From Actinomycetaceae bacterium (GTDB lineage: Bacteria; Actinomycetota; Actinomycetes; Actinomycetales; Actinomycetaceae): a DNA stretch of 42,597 nucleotides. The position numbers were made by a program, and so were the translations under genes. The notes under the pieces were generated by a model. It was not told the DNA's origin. It made no database searches and saw only the letters and a list, made by a program, of their open reading frames with translations. Where the stretch lies: positions 8,447 to 51,043 of the forward strand of contig JAUNHH010000016.1 of NCBI GenBank assembly GCA_030524055.1. The letters run 5' to 3'. Positions 9,101 to 16,351 of this stretch are shown here, in pieces (the first letter of the stretch is position 1; the number at the start of each line of letters is the position of its first letter).

Positions 9101-10311
9101 ATGCAACAACAGCTGCGCCTATTGATGCAGCGCAGCTAGCGGATCCTGCCTCCGCGTCCGATGAAGGCACCCCTTCAGAGTTTGACCACACTTCGGGGGA
9201 CGTGGACTTCGTTGAGGCTGGCGCCCCGTCCTCGCCAACTGCTGATCTTGACGAAACAGCTATTTCTGAGGCTGTTGGCGGGACGTTTGCTGCACCTGAG
9301 GCAGAGTCTTTCCCACCTCCACCTGAGGCTACTGACCTTCCTGAGGCTCCGTTGCAGGTGCCCGATGGCCCGTGGGCAACCACAGAAGACTCCAATTGGG
9401 ATACACCCAGTTGGAGCGAGGCCGATTGGCCCACTGAACCCGCTGCTGAATCTGAGGCTGCTGGTTCGGCTGCCGCTGCTGCGGAGGGTCCGCGCTATGG
9501 ACAGATGGCGCCAGAATCCCATGAGTCTGCTCCTTTAAGTGGCGCTGCCGCTTTGGGGGCTGCTGCTGCGGGAACAGGCCCAGCAATGTCTTCTCCACGC
9601 CCCTCTTCCGGTGGCTTTAAGAATATTGTTCAGCGCGATCAAGACGGTAAAACACTGATTGACCCGACTATTCCAATGCTGATTCTTGGCGGCATTCTTG
9701 TGGTCTTCGGTGGCTGGTGGGCGCTAGCTACCGCACTGTCTCCCGCTGGTGGGCCCGGTTTTGCTGGCTCTGATGAGGCCGACCAATCAGCTCCCGCACA
9801 GTCAGCTGCACAATCTGCACAGGCTGCCCCAGCTCCTGCAGAGGAAGAAAAACCTGCTGAAGAAGCAGCTCCACCGCCTAAAGTCACCTCGGCAACGATT
9901 TTGTCATGGAATGGGTCGGGCGATAACGAAAATGAGGCGATTAACCTTATTGACGGAAATCCCGAGACCACGTGGCATTCGCGCTCGTATTATGCGGGCC
10001 CGTCATTTGCTGAAGACAATACTGTGGCCATCTTGCTGAAGTTGGAGAATCCTGCGAAGGTCTCTGAAATCACAATGGAGATGGATCCCTCGACATCTGG
10101 CGGATTAGTGGTTGTGAAATCAGCGGATCCGAATCTGACTCAGGGTCGGCAGGGAACAGAATTGGCGACTTCGCCGTTATCTGGAAAGACGGTCATTAAA
10201 TTGCCCCAACCCACTGAGGCTTCCGCAATCCTCATTTCCTTCCGGGAAATGCCAAAAGCGATTGACGGTTCCAGCAACTGGGCATGGGTCAAAGAAATCA
10301 CCGTGAAGTAA
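6139..10311 (+). CDS. murJ: MurJ-type lipid II flippase with long acidic linker and C-terminal discoidin-like domain
   Basis: The N-terminal ~545 residues are a multi-spanning MurJ/MviN flippase (MOP exporter fold) that moves lipid II across the membrane for peptidoglycan synthesis; the start shows the typical SGTLVSRLLGFIKAAMM segment. After the membrane domain comes a low-complexity stretch of about 560 residues rich in Glu, Asp, Pro, Ala and Gly (about 615-1170). A single transmembrane helix follows near 1177-1200, and a C-terminal domain (about 1248-1390) has the AINLIDGNPETTWHS signature of a discoidin/galactose-binding-like fold, presumably extracellular. The mycobacterial homologue (Rv3910) also ends in such a domain but carries a pseudokinase in the cytoplasmic part; I see no kinase motifs here. 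ATG 6139 has AAGGAG upstream. Confidence 0.9.
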   Translation: MAKDGSSKGRAGSLLRSSAIMASGTLVSRLLGFIKAAMMLAALGAAAGGVNAAFQTANTLPNTVFNLIAAGVLDAILVPQIVAALKRSGGQQYVNRLLTLAGLIVFVLTVAAMVLAPVLVFINATGYDEEIRALAVAFSLICLPQLFFYGVYTLLGELLNARGIFGPYMWAPVVNNVVGIAGLAVFLVLWGSPEERIEVADFTSAQFWVLAGSATLGVIAQALVLIIPMRRAGISFRPDFHFWGTNFGSASKVAGWTFANLGISQIGVLSTNNLAAQADNWAKSGNEAIAGIAAYSNSFMIFMVPQSLITLSLATAVFTRMATAVAERDNREVADTYHMSIRTITSINLLAAAILMAGAVPMMQMFLSSTSDMSIIHSYAWVLIALMPGVASTGMVLMSQRVFYAYEDAKPVFLMGIIPTMVQVIVGWTVFFTAHARWWVVGAAFAETACRLVQGVIGVNMVARRNRAVRRLDLLRSYAAYLICAGIAFLAGWGVLSLIGVETHVDIALLRVLISIVKLFVVAIVVTLTYFLAMRVIAKRESAATLWPVLTRFKVPERIRIILAARPVDVVVRVAPITADDLVALGYNPTMVFGVVENPLTGGIMISGLPARREARMDQDDRFAPPERDGDADVPKESAQDSQWEGEIQPEWLAHSDEGEAPPVYNEPPALDTSYPAQADGTFAPPPEPPAEAGGWPQYGAETPYGMAPAPDAAFAPPPAPEEQGWSAPGQDQQWIAPEEPATAAYGEQSAPEGFPGGDAYGEVAAGLTTDDDDPNATRIAGLPATFPSAQDPATILLQTGGGSSALGADLIAEGEQAPESPSSEWTAPENAGDAPYSDADSPTDNSESSWVPPVEDAPLGEGDSEVADQVEYEGLPGHEGAAAPEGLPSEHSGHETASYSANEAHPYGEDSDPSGHIDAAWAEVDSAAGHTAPPEFTEDAHPQDHTWDEADPALIDSEAAAASDDGYGEVAAPTSDGDTEPFDDGGYATTAAPIDAAQLADPASASDEGTPSEFDHTSGDVDFVEAGAPSSPTADLDETAISEAVGGTFAAPEAESFPPPPEATDLPEAPLQVPDGPWATTEDSNWDTPSWSEADWPTEPAAESEAAGSAAAAAEGPRYGQMAPESHESAPLSGAAALGAAAAGTGPAMSSPRPSSGGFKNIVQRDQDGKTLIDPTIPMLILGGILVVFGGWWALATALSPAGGPGFAGSDEADQSAPAQSAAQSAQAAPAPAEEEKPAEEAAPPPKVTSATILSWNGSGDNENEAINLIDGNPETTWHSRSYYAGPSFAEDNTVAILLKLENPAKVSEITMEMDPSTSGGLVVVKSADPNLTQGRQGTELATSPLSGKTVIKLPQPTEASAILISFREMPKAIDGSSNWAWVKEITVK
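7972..7989 (+). promoter_or_regulatory. Strong internal ribosome binding site and in-frame ATG inside murJ
   Basis: AGGAGGGAGG at about 7972-7981 lies just ahead of ATG 7987, which is in frame with murJ (codon 617). Initiation here would give a 774-aa product holding the acidic linker, transmembrane helix and discoidin-like domain without the flippase. Whether it is used is unknown. Confidence 0.3.
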
Positions 10312-10341
10312 ACCCGCCTACCTGCACGACTGGAGTTTCCA

Positions 10342-11349
10342 TTGTCCTCGTTGAACTTCTCCGTTCCTGTGTCACTGCCGCTTGGGCAAAAAGAGGCTGC
10401 CCCGGAAGAAAAAGCCACGGACACTGTCCATGAGGTAGTGATTGTGGGTTCGGGGCCAGCAGGCTATACCGCTGCTATTTACACTGCTCGCGCTGGGCTT
10501 AAGCCCGTTGTCGTCGCGGGTGCTGTTACCGCAGGCGGGGCGCTCATGAATACCACGGAGGTCGAGAATTTCCCCGGATTCCCAGAGGGTATTCAAGGCC
10601 CGGATTTAATGGATCAGATGCGCGCCCAGGCTGAACGTTTTGGTGCGGATATTCGCTTTGAAGATGCCGCGGAGGTCTCTTTAGAGGGCGACATTAAAAC
10701 GGTGACCATTGAGGATGAGGTGCTCCAGGCCCGCGCGGTGATTTTGGCTACGGGGTCCGAATATCGCCACCTCAATGTCCCCGGTGAGGATGAACTTTCT
10801 GGCTATGGGGTCTCCTATTGCGCAACCTGCGATGGCTTTTTCTTCCGCGATAAGGAATTAGTTGTGGTCGGTGGCGGGGATTCGGCCATGGAGGAAGCGA
10901 CTTTCCTGACGAAATTTGCCTCGAAGGTGACGGTGGTTCATCGCCGCGACCAATTGCGCGCATCGAAAGCAATGATTGATCGTGCCCAAGCTGACCCGAA
11001 GATTGAGTTCATCTGGAATTCGACAGTGTCAGCGATTCGCGGGGAAGGGGCGGTGACCGGGGTAGAACTGACCTCTACTGTTGATGGTTCGGTGTCAGAG
11101 TTTGCCTGCGATGGTGTTTTTATTGCGATTGGGCACCTGCCACGTACCGGTATTGTGGCCGACACCGTTTCACTGGATGACGCTGGGTATATCCAGGTGG
11201 ACCATCCTTCTACCAGAACAAATGTGGAGGGCGTTTTTGCTTGCGGTGACGCGGTTGACCACATTTATCGTCAGGCCATTACGGCAGCGGGGTCTGGGTG
11301 CCGTGCGGCCTTGGATGCGGAGCGCTGGTTGGCCGCCCGTGGGCACTGA
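10342..11349 (+). CDS. trxB: Thioredoxin-disulfide reductase
   Basis: A 335-aa flavoprotein that reduces thioredoxin with NADPH. Visible motifs are the FAD-binding GSGPAG (36-41), the redox-active CATC pair at Cys160 and Cys163, the NADPH-binding GGGDSAMEEA, and the late GVFACGDAVD FAD motif. The usual thioredoxin gene is not present downstream. TTG 10342 is chosen because GGAG at 10332-10335 is correctly spaced; the first 30 residues precede the conserved core and are not typical. It lies 30 bp after murJ, probably in the same transcript, and is followed by a GC-rich hairpin. Confidence 0.95.
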   Translation: MSSLNFSVPVSLPLGQKEAAPEEKATDTVHEVVIVGSGPAGYTAAIYTARAGLKPVVVAGAVTAGGALMNTTEVENFPGFPEGIQGPDLMDQMRAQAERFGADIRFEDAAEVSLEGDIKTVTIEDEVLQARAVILATGSEYRHLNVPGEDELSGYGVSYCATCDGFFFRDKELVVVGGGDSAMEEATFLTKFASKVTVVHRRDQLRASKAMIDRAQADPKIEFIWNSTVSAIRGEGAVTGVELTSTVDGSVSEFACDGVFIAIGHLPRTGIVADTVSLDDAGYIQVDHPSTRTNVEGVFACGDAVDHIYRQAITAAGSGCRAALDAERWLAARGH

Positions 11350-11431
11350 CACCGCGCGCTGCGTAGGTGCGTATTAGTGGCGCGCTTTGCCGAATTTTTG
11401 GTGTGGTGAGCCACGTCTGAAGAGTCGCCGG

Positions 11432-11464
11432 TGCCCCGTCCTCGTCAATTACGAGGGCGGGGCA
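11432..11464. terminator. Hairpin made of two inverted copies of the G-rich repeat, downstream of trxB
   Basis: TGCCCCGTCCTCGT (11432-11445) pairs with ACGAGGGCGGGGCA (11451-11464) with one G-T wobble and a 5-nt loop. No clear T tract follows, so rho-independent function is likely but not certain. Confidence 0.5.
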
Positions 11465-11510
11465 GCCCGTATCTCGCGCACTTTTACTCAATCGCGGCGA
11501 GAATGAAGCT

Positions 11511-11984
11511 ATGAACACCACAGTTTCACTCCGCTCTTTATCCGCCCTTGCCGCTATTGGCCTTGCTGCAGCTTCATTGAGCGCCTGTATGCCAACCACA
11601 GTTGCTGATGGATGTAAGCAATTGGAAGCCGAAATGGCTCCCCTCAAGGAAAAGTCCAAGGAGATCTTCGCTAACCCGGCCAATATTGCTGAGGGTTTTG
11701 ACACCCTCCTTGGCGATATGAAGGCCGTTTCAGGCAAGGTTGGTAATCCAGAGGTCAAACAGGCCTGGGATGAAATGGTCACCTCCTTCGAAGGCACCCG
11801 GCCATCTTTCCAAAAGCTCAAGGAACTGACCGGAGATCCCAGCAAGGCATTGCAAAACGCTGACGAGATCCAGAAAGTGGCTGAAGAAGTGCGGCCTCAC
11901 ATGGAGAAAGCAAAGGTTGCCGCCGACAAACTCAACGAGCTCTGCCCTGGAGCGAAGGATCTTCCTTCAATACCCTCCAACTGA
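11511..11984 (+). CDS. Small putative lipoprotein, paralogue of the next gene
   Basis: A 157-aa protein of no recognised family. It has a basic N-terminus, hydrophobic core and lipobox LSAC with the cysteine at residue 26, so it is probably lipidated and extracytoplasmic. The mature part is predicted helical and charged, with a conserved-looking cysteine soon after the signal (DGCKQL) and another near the end (ELCPG). The same two-cysteine layout occurs in the downstream gene, so the pair probably arose by duplication. The genes sit where thioredoxin genes are often found next to trxB, which may hint at disulfide handling, but that is speculation. It ends before a clear terminator. Confidence 0.75.
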   Translation: MNTTVSLRSLSALAAIGLAAASLSACMPTTVADGCKQLEAEMAPLKEKSKEIFANPANIAEGFDTLLGDMKAVSGKVGNPEVKQAWDEMVTSFEGTRPSFQKLKELTGDPSKALQNADEIQKVAEEVRPHMEKAKVAADKLNELCPGAKDLPSIPSN

Positions 11985-12058
11985 CCTCTTCGCTCTCCTG
12001 TAGAGGAAAGATCCACTTCTCTGACCGTCTTTTCTGACCGTCCACTGGCATCAAACGC

Positions 12059-12097
12059 GGGCGGGGTTAATAGGGCCAACCCCGCCCTCCCATTTTT
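12059..12097 (+). terminator. Rho-independent terminator
   Basis: GGGCGGGGTT (12059-12068) pairs perfectly with AACCCCGCCC (12078-12087); a T run follows at about 12092-12097. It closes the transcript of the first lipoprotein. The right arm is a copy of the GAGGGCGG repeat in CCGCCCTC orientation. Confidence 0.75.
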
Positions 12098-12207
12098 GTC
12101 TCCACTTAGGCAAACTTCGAGTGGATTTAAGTTTGATCGCAATTCTCTGTTGGAATAAACTCGCTTTACGTTAAGCACGATCTCCTCAGAGACAGGACAC
12201 CGGTCCC

Positions 12208-12732
12208 ATGAACATCTCTCTCACACCCCGCACTTTCGCTGCAATTGCCACCTTTTCCCTCGCCAGCATGAGTTTAAGCGGCTGCGCTGTCTCCGGACTG
12301 TCCCAAGGGAATGCTTGTAGTGGACTTAAAGATGCCAACCTCTCTTTAGCGGATGCTTTTAATGATATCCTTAGTGGCAACGACGCTTCTGGCTCCCTGG
12401 AGAGCGCATTGGAAGAAATGGAAGCTGCCAATGAGGACCTGCCCGAAGGCGAGATAAAGGACGTCTGGGAAGAACTCATTGTCACCGTCGAAGAGCTCAT
12501 TCCCCTTTACGAGAAGCACCAAGAGCTCACGAGTGCCGATCCTGAGACCATCGTAGAGAATAAGGAGGAGCACCAACAAAATGCTGACGAAATGAACCAA
12601 AATACAGAAGCTCTTCTCAAAGCAGAAAAAGACTTAGTTGAGCTCTGCCCGGAATTGGGTACTGAAGGTGGTGGCGGCTCAGGCTCCGAAGAACCTGGCG
12701 ATTCCTCAGATTCCGAGGGTCGCAAGGAATAA
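12208..12732 (+). CDS. Small acidic putative lipoprotein, paralogue of the previous gene
   Basis: A 174-aa protein of no recognised family. Signal peptide with lipobox LSGC, cysteine at residue 26, the same position as in the neighbouring lipoprotein. The mature part is strongly acidic and helical, with one cysteine just after the signal (ACSGL) and another in VELCPEL; the last 20 residues are a Gly/Ser/Glu tail. The matching EL-CP ending and cysteine spacing support paralogy. ATG 12208 lies after a GAGACAGG stretch. It has its own upstream region after the terminator at 12059-12097, so it may be transcribed separately. Confidence 0.75.
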   Translation: MNISLTPRTFAAIATFSLASMSLSGCAVSGLSQGNACSGLKDANLSLADAFNDILSGNDASGSLESALEEMEAANEDLPEGEIKDVWEELIVTVEELIPLYEKHQELTSADPETIVENKEEHQQNADEMNQNTEALLKAEKDLVELCPELGTEGGGGSGSEEPGDSSDSEGRKE

Positions 12733-12950
12733 CTTCTGAAAGCTCGGGATTTCGCCACCTGTGGGCGCGGCGCGTTTTTCAGGCGTGACCCCGCCCTCGT
12801 TCATTGCCAGAATGCGCCCCTCACACGGCCAGCGGGGCTGGAAGGAACCAGTCACCGACTCCTCATGGCAGCAGCTGCCGCAAAGTGGCACACTTAAACT
12901 CAGCACGTTAAGCGGGCTGAGCACAAACCACTACGAGGAAAGAAGGTGCT

Positions 12951-14294
12951 GTGAGCGACCAAGCACACCACCACGGTGATCCACAGGGAACAAGACTCGA
13001 TCCATGGTTCGATGCCTACGCCGAACGAGCTCATAACCTGCGAGCTTCCGAGATTCGAGCACTCTTCTCTGTCGTATCCCGACCTGAAGTGGTGTCACTC
13101 GCCGGAGGAATGCCAAATCTTAAAGATCTTCCTCTGCCGGATCTCGCAGAAACAGCAAAATCTCTGATCCTCAATCATGGCGCCCAGGCTCTGCAATACG
13201 GATCGGGGCAAGGGTGGGAGCCTCTACGCGAGCAACTCACCGAAATCATGACCTATGACCACATTATTGGTGCCGATCCAGACCGCATTGTGGTGACTAC
13301 AGGTTCGCAGCAAGCACTGGACCTCATGGCCGAGCTTTTTATCGACACCGGCGATGTGGTTTTGGCCGAATCGCCATCCTATGTGGGGGCTTTAGGCTGT
13401 TTCCGTGCCCGCCAAGCTGATGTGATTCATGTTGATATGGATGATGAGGGCCTGATTCCATCAGCATTAGAGGAGACAATTGCACGCCTGAAAAAAGAGG
13501 GGCGGAGCATTAAATTCCTCTATACGATCCCGAATTATCAAAACCCGGCTGGCGTGACTTTATCTGAAGAACGACGCCCAATTATTGCCGCTATTTGCCA
13601 GCGGGAACACGTCCTTATTCTCGAAGATAACCCCTACGGTTTACTGGGCTTTGACGCGGATCCACTGCCTGCGTTGCATTCTTATGCCCCCGAAGGAGTG
13701 GTCTATTTAGGATCCGTCTCGAAAATGTTTGCCCCCGGTATGCGTATTGGATGGGCACTGGCTCCACATGCCATTCGGGATAAACTCATTTTGGCCTCTG
13801 AGGCAGCGATTTTATCGCCCACAATGTTCGGCCAAATGTTCCTGTCGCAATATCTGACTGATTATGACTGGTATTCACAGGTCAAAGCTTTCCGTTCGAT
13901 GTATCGCGAGCGCCGCGATGCCATGATGGGGGCCTTGGCCGAATATATGCCGCAATGTTCGTGGACAAAGCCCGCTGGCGGCTTCTATACCTGGGTAACG
14001 CTGCCTGATGGCTTGGATGCGAAGGCAATGCTGCCGCGCGCGGTGCGGGCCCTGGTGGCCTATGTATCTGGTACGGCCTTCTACTATGACGGTCGGGGAG
14101 CAAACCACATGCGCCTTTCTTTCTGCTATCCCACGCCTGAAGATATTCGCGAGGGTGTGCGCCGCCTCTCGACAGTGGTGAATGCGGAAATTGAAGTGGT
14201 CGAAATGTTTGGCACCGGTCAGGCAAAGTCCGATCCTCACCGCGATCCTCACCGGCCCGGCCCGGCCACAATCCCAGCCCCAGACACTCTCTAA
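12951..14294 (+). CDS. PLP-dependent aminotransferase (class I/II, 2-aminoadipate aminotransferase-like)
   Basis: A 447-aa fold-type I aminotransferase. The pyridoxal phosphate lysine is K258 in the SVSKMFAPGMRIGW motif, and the substrate arginine region FCYPTPEDIREGVRRL is present. An IPNYQNPAG segment and LEDNPYGLLGF carry the cofactor-binding asparagine, aspartate and tyrosine. The family includes LysN/Aro8-like enzymes; substrate is not readable. It lacks the GntR DNA-binding domain of MocR regulators. GTG 12951 is preceded by GAGGAAAGAAGG. The tail (DPHRDPHRPGPA) is an unstructured extension. The next gene starts 42 bp later, so the two are probably co-transcribed. Confidence 0.88.
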   Translation: MSDQAHHHGDPQGTRLDPWFDAYAERAHNLRASEIRALFSVVSRPEVVSLAGGMPNLKDLPLPDLAETAKSLILNHGAQALQYGSGQGWEPLREQLTEIMTYDHIIGADPDRIVVTTGSQQALDLMAELFIDTGDVVLAESPSYVGALGCFRARQADVIHVDMDDEGLIPSALEETIARLKKEGRSIKFLYTIPNYQNPAGVTLSEERRPIIAAICQREHVLILEDNPYGLLGFDADPLPALHSYAPEGVVYLGSVSKMFAPGMRIGWALAPHAIRDKLILASEAAILSPTMFGQMFLSQYLTDYDWYSQVKAFRSMYRERRDAMMGALAEYMPQCSWTKPAGGFYTWVTLPDGLDAKAMLPRAVRALVAYVSGTAFYYDGRGANHMRLSFCYPTPEDIREGVRRLSTVVNAEIEVVEMFGTGQAKSDPHRDPHRPGPATIPAPDTL

Positions 14295-14336
14295 TACTCA
14301 CTCGTGAAGCCCGCGACAAGTCGGAAGGACTGAGTT

Positions 14337-15311
14337 ATGGCTCTGAAAATCCTCATTATTGCTGGTGGCCTCACTCATGAACGCGATGTGTCTGTGCGTT
14401 CTGGGCGGCGCGTTGCCAATGCGTTGAACCATGTGGGCCACGAGGTCCGTCTGGCTGACCTAGATAAGAATCTGGTGTCCACGATCACCGAGTTTGCACC
14501 CGATGTGGTGTGGCCGCTGGTTCATGGCTCCTTAGGGGAGGATGGCTCACTGCAGACCTTGTTGGAAGCCACCGGTGTGCCTTTTGTGGGCAGTTCTTCG
14601 CCTCAGGCACGCCTGGCGTCGAATAAACCCACGGCTAAAGCTCTTGTGGGTGCTGCTGGTTTGGATACTCCTGGCTGGTTGGCGCTACCGCAGGCACTTT
14701 TCCGCCAATTGGGTGCGGGGCAAGTCCTCGATGTCATTGAGCAGGGCATCTCTTACCCGGTGGTTATTAAGCCTACTGATGGTGGGTCGGCGCTGGGGAT
14801 TTCTCGGGCGGACAATACAGAGGATTTACGTGCGGCCATGGTGGATGCTTTTGCCTACGGCGAGCATGTCATGGTCGAGTCCTTTATTGATGGCCGAGAT
14901 ATTGCGGTGTCTGTGGTTGATGCAGAGTCTGGGCCGGTTGCCTTACCGCCAGTCGAGATTGTGACTGATGACGGCACATATGACTACGATGCGCGGTACA
15001 CCACCGATGAAACGCAGTATTTTGTGCCAGCTCGCCTGGGCGCTGAAGAGATAGAGGATGTCATGGCTGCGGCGGTGCATATCCATACGCTTTTGGGTTT
15101 GCGGGATCTGTCGCGGATTGATTTTGTTATCGACCAGGGCGGAACCCCGTGGTTTATTGATGCCAATGTGGCCCCGGGAATGACTGACACCTCGCTTTTG
15201 CCTCAGGCAGCTGAAGCTGCTGGGTCTTTTGCGGAACTTTGCGGGCAAATCGCTGAGTTTGTTGCCAGTGGGCGAGGGGAAGAAAACGTCAACGCTCACG
15301 CGGAGGACTAG
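14337..15311 (+). CDS. D-alanine--D-alanine ligase family ATP-grasp protein
   Basis: A 324-aa ATP-grasp enzyme. The N-terminal GGLTHERDVSVRSG motif and VWPLVHGSLGEDG match the Ddl family; the ATP-grasp core shows YPVVIKPTDGGSALGIS and a C-terminal RIDFVIDQGGTPWFIDANVAPGMTDTS. The usual E-x-N-T-x-PG magnesium site is here D-A-N-V-A-PG. It could be the house-keeping D-Ala-D-Ala ligase or a paralogue using another amino acid; a second ddl elsewhere in the genome would favour the latter. ATG 14337 has GGAAGGA upstream. The gene follows the aminotransferase, and the two may act on the same amino-acid pathway (inference). It ends at a bidirectional terminator. Confidence 0.85.
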   Translation: MALKILIIAGGLTHERDVSVRSGRRVANALNHVGHEVRLADLDKNLVSTITEFAPDVVWPLVHGSLGEDGSLQTLLEATGVPFVGSSSPQARLASNKPTAKALVGAAGLDTPGWLALPQALFRQLGAGQVLDVIEQGISYPVVIKPTDGGSALGISRADNTEDLRAAMVDAFAYGEHVMVESFIDGRDIAVSVVDAESGPVALPPVEIVTDDGTYDYDARYTTDETQYFVPARLGAEEIEDVMAAAVHIHTLLGLRDLSRIDFVIDQGGTPWFIDANVAPGMTDTSLLPQAAEAAGSFAELCGQIAEFVASGRGEENVNAHAED

Positions 15312-15326
15312 ATCCGTTATTCATTG

Positions 15327-15385
15327 ACGAGGGCGGGGCGCGGAATCACAGGGAAGTTTTCCTTGATTTCACGCCCCGCCCTCGT
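15327..15385. terminator. Bidirectional terminator from inverted copies of the G-rich repeat
   Basis: ACGAGGGCGGGGCG (15327-15340) and CGCCCCGCCCTCGT (15372-15385) are perfect inverted repeats over 14 bp. They lie between the convergent ligase (stop 15311) and HAD (stop 15437) genes. The 31-nt loop can itself fold. This is the clearest case of the dispersed repeat serving as a gene-end hairpin. Confidence 0.7.
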
Positions 15386-15436
15386 TTATGGCAAAAGATC
15401 GACGTCACGCGATAGCCCACCTTGCTATGCGCCGCT

Positions 15437-16093
15437 CTATGCGGGGATACGAAGAACCCCTGCAGAAATGAATGCTTCGCGCGCTGTATCTGCACTGTCG
15501 AAGGGGATGGGGTGGATGCCAAGGAGCTTAGCGGCACGGCGGTTAACGGCACGGTCATCAACGAAGGCAATGGACTGGGGTGGAATATTGAGAGTATCCA
15601 AAGCCTTGCGGTAGATCGCTCGACGTGGCTTACAGACTCCAACCTCCGCTGAAATAATCACCTCGTCAAAGAGCTCTTGAACCCACTCAGATTTACGCAG
15701 TTCAGCGCCAACGCTATGGGCCGCATTGGAGACAATCATGAGCTTTAGGCCAGCGTCTTTGAGGTCTTGAGCCAGGGCAATAGCTCCCGGATTAGGTGAA
15801 TGCATTCTGGAAACGTCAGCAGCAACGAGGGCAGCTAGGGTTTCCTCGGAGATTTCGCCAAGCGCGCAGTCACCGGCGACGCGATCCCAAAACTCACGGT
15901 CGGAACAGCCTTCGTCATAGGACTGACGGTGTGCCCACAGGGCGTGGTCAACAAGTTCAATGCAGGTAGGGGTCGCGTTCAGACCGAGGATCAGGGCGAT
16001 TTCACGAGGGTCTGGGCGCATAGTGACCAGAACTCCGCCAACGTCGAAGATCGCGGCGAGCAGCGGTGCTTGCCTAGTCATGTGTGCCCCCAT
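15437..16093 (-). CDS. HAD superfamily hydrolase
   Basis: A 218-aa haloacid dehalogenase-type phosphatase. Motif I is FDVGGVL with nucleophile Asp17 (D-x-G rather than D-x-D), motif II is IVSNA, motif III the lysine in GVCKPRRAIY, and motif IV FVDDRAVN. The alpha-helical cap lies between motifs I and II (about residues 30-105). The sequence is like the YihX/epoxide-hydrolase-N subgroup of small phosphatases; substrate unknown. Start ATG 16093 is supported by AGGAGGAA at 16103-16110 with a 9-nt spacer. It is a single gene, convergent with the ligase gene and downstream of parB in the same orientation. Confidence 0.88.
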   Translation of the reverse strand: MGAHMTRQAPLLAAIFDVGGVLVTMRPDPREIALILGLNATPTCIELVDHALWAHRQSYDEGCSDREFWDRVAGDCALGEISEETLAALVAADVSRMHSPNPGAIALAQDLKDAGLKLMIVSNAAHSVGAELRKSEWVQELFDEVIISAEVGVCKPRRAIYRKALDTLNIPPQSIAFVDDRAVNRRAAKLLGIHPIPFDSADTAREAFISAGVLRIPA

Positions 16094-16260
16094 CCACTGG
16101 CGTTCCTCCTGGGTAATTCCAATTGTGGACCAACGGATGCCGATGCATCACCCCCTGTGAGACGTTCCACGCCGGCGGATATAGGAAATTTGAGGCGCGT
16201 ACTACAGATATATCGCTGGAAAATAGGGGCTTTCTGGCCAAAAAGAGATGAAGAGGAAAA

Positions 16261-16297
16261 GACTGTGCCGGTGGATTTTGAAGTCTACGGCACAGTC
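16261..16297. terminator. Terminator downstream of parB
   Basis: GACTGTGCCG (16261-16270) pairs perfectly with CGGCACAGTC (16288-16297). On the minus strand the stem is followed by TTTTCCTC, as expected for a parB terminator. A second small palindrome, GGACCC-GT-GGGTCC, lies at about 16314-16327. Confidence 0.75.
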
Positions 16298-16351
16298 TTT
16301 CGTCCACATAGTGGGACCCGTGGGTCCTCTGGGGGCGGAAAATTGGGGAGT

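Noticed and set aside
12733-12790. Possible terminator after the second lipoprotein (CGCCACCTGTGGGCG then a T run)
   Set aside because: The stem is short and bulged, so I was not confident enough to list it.
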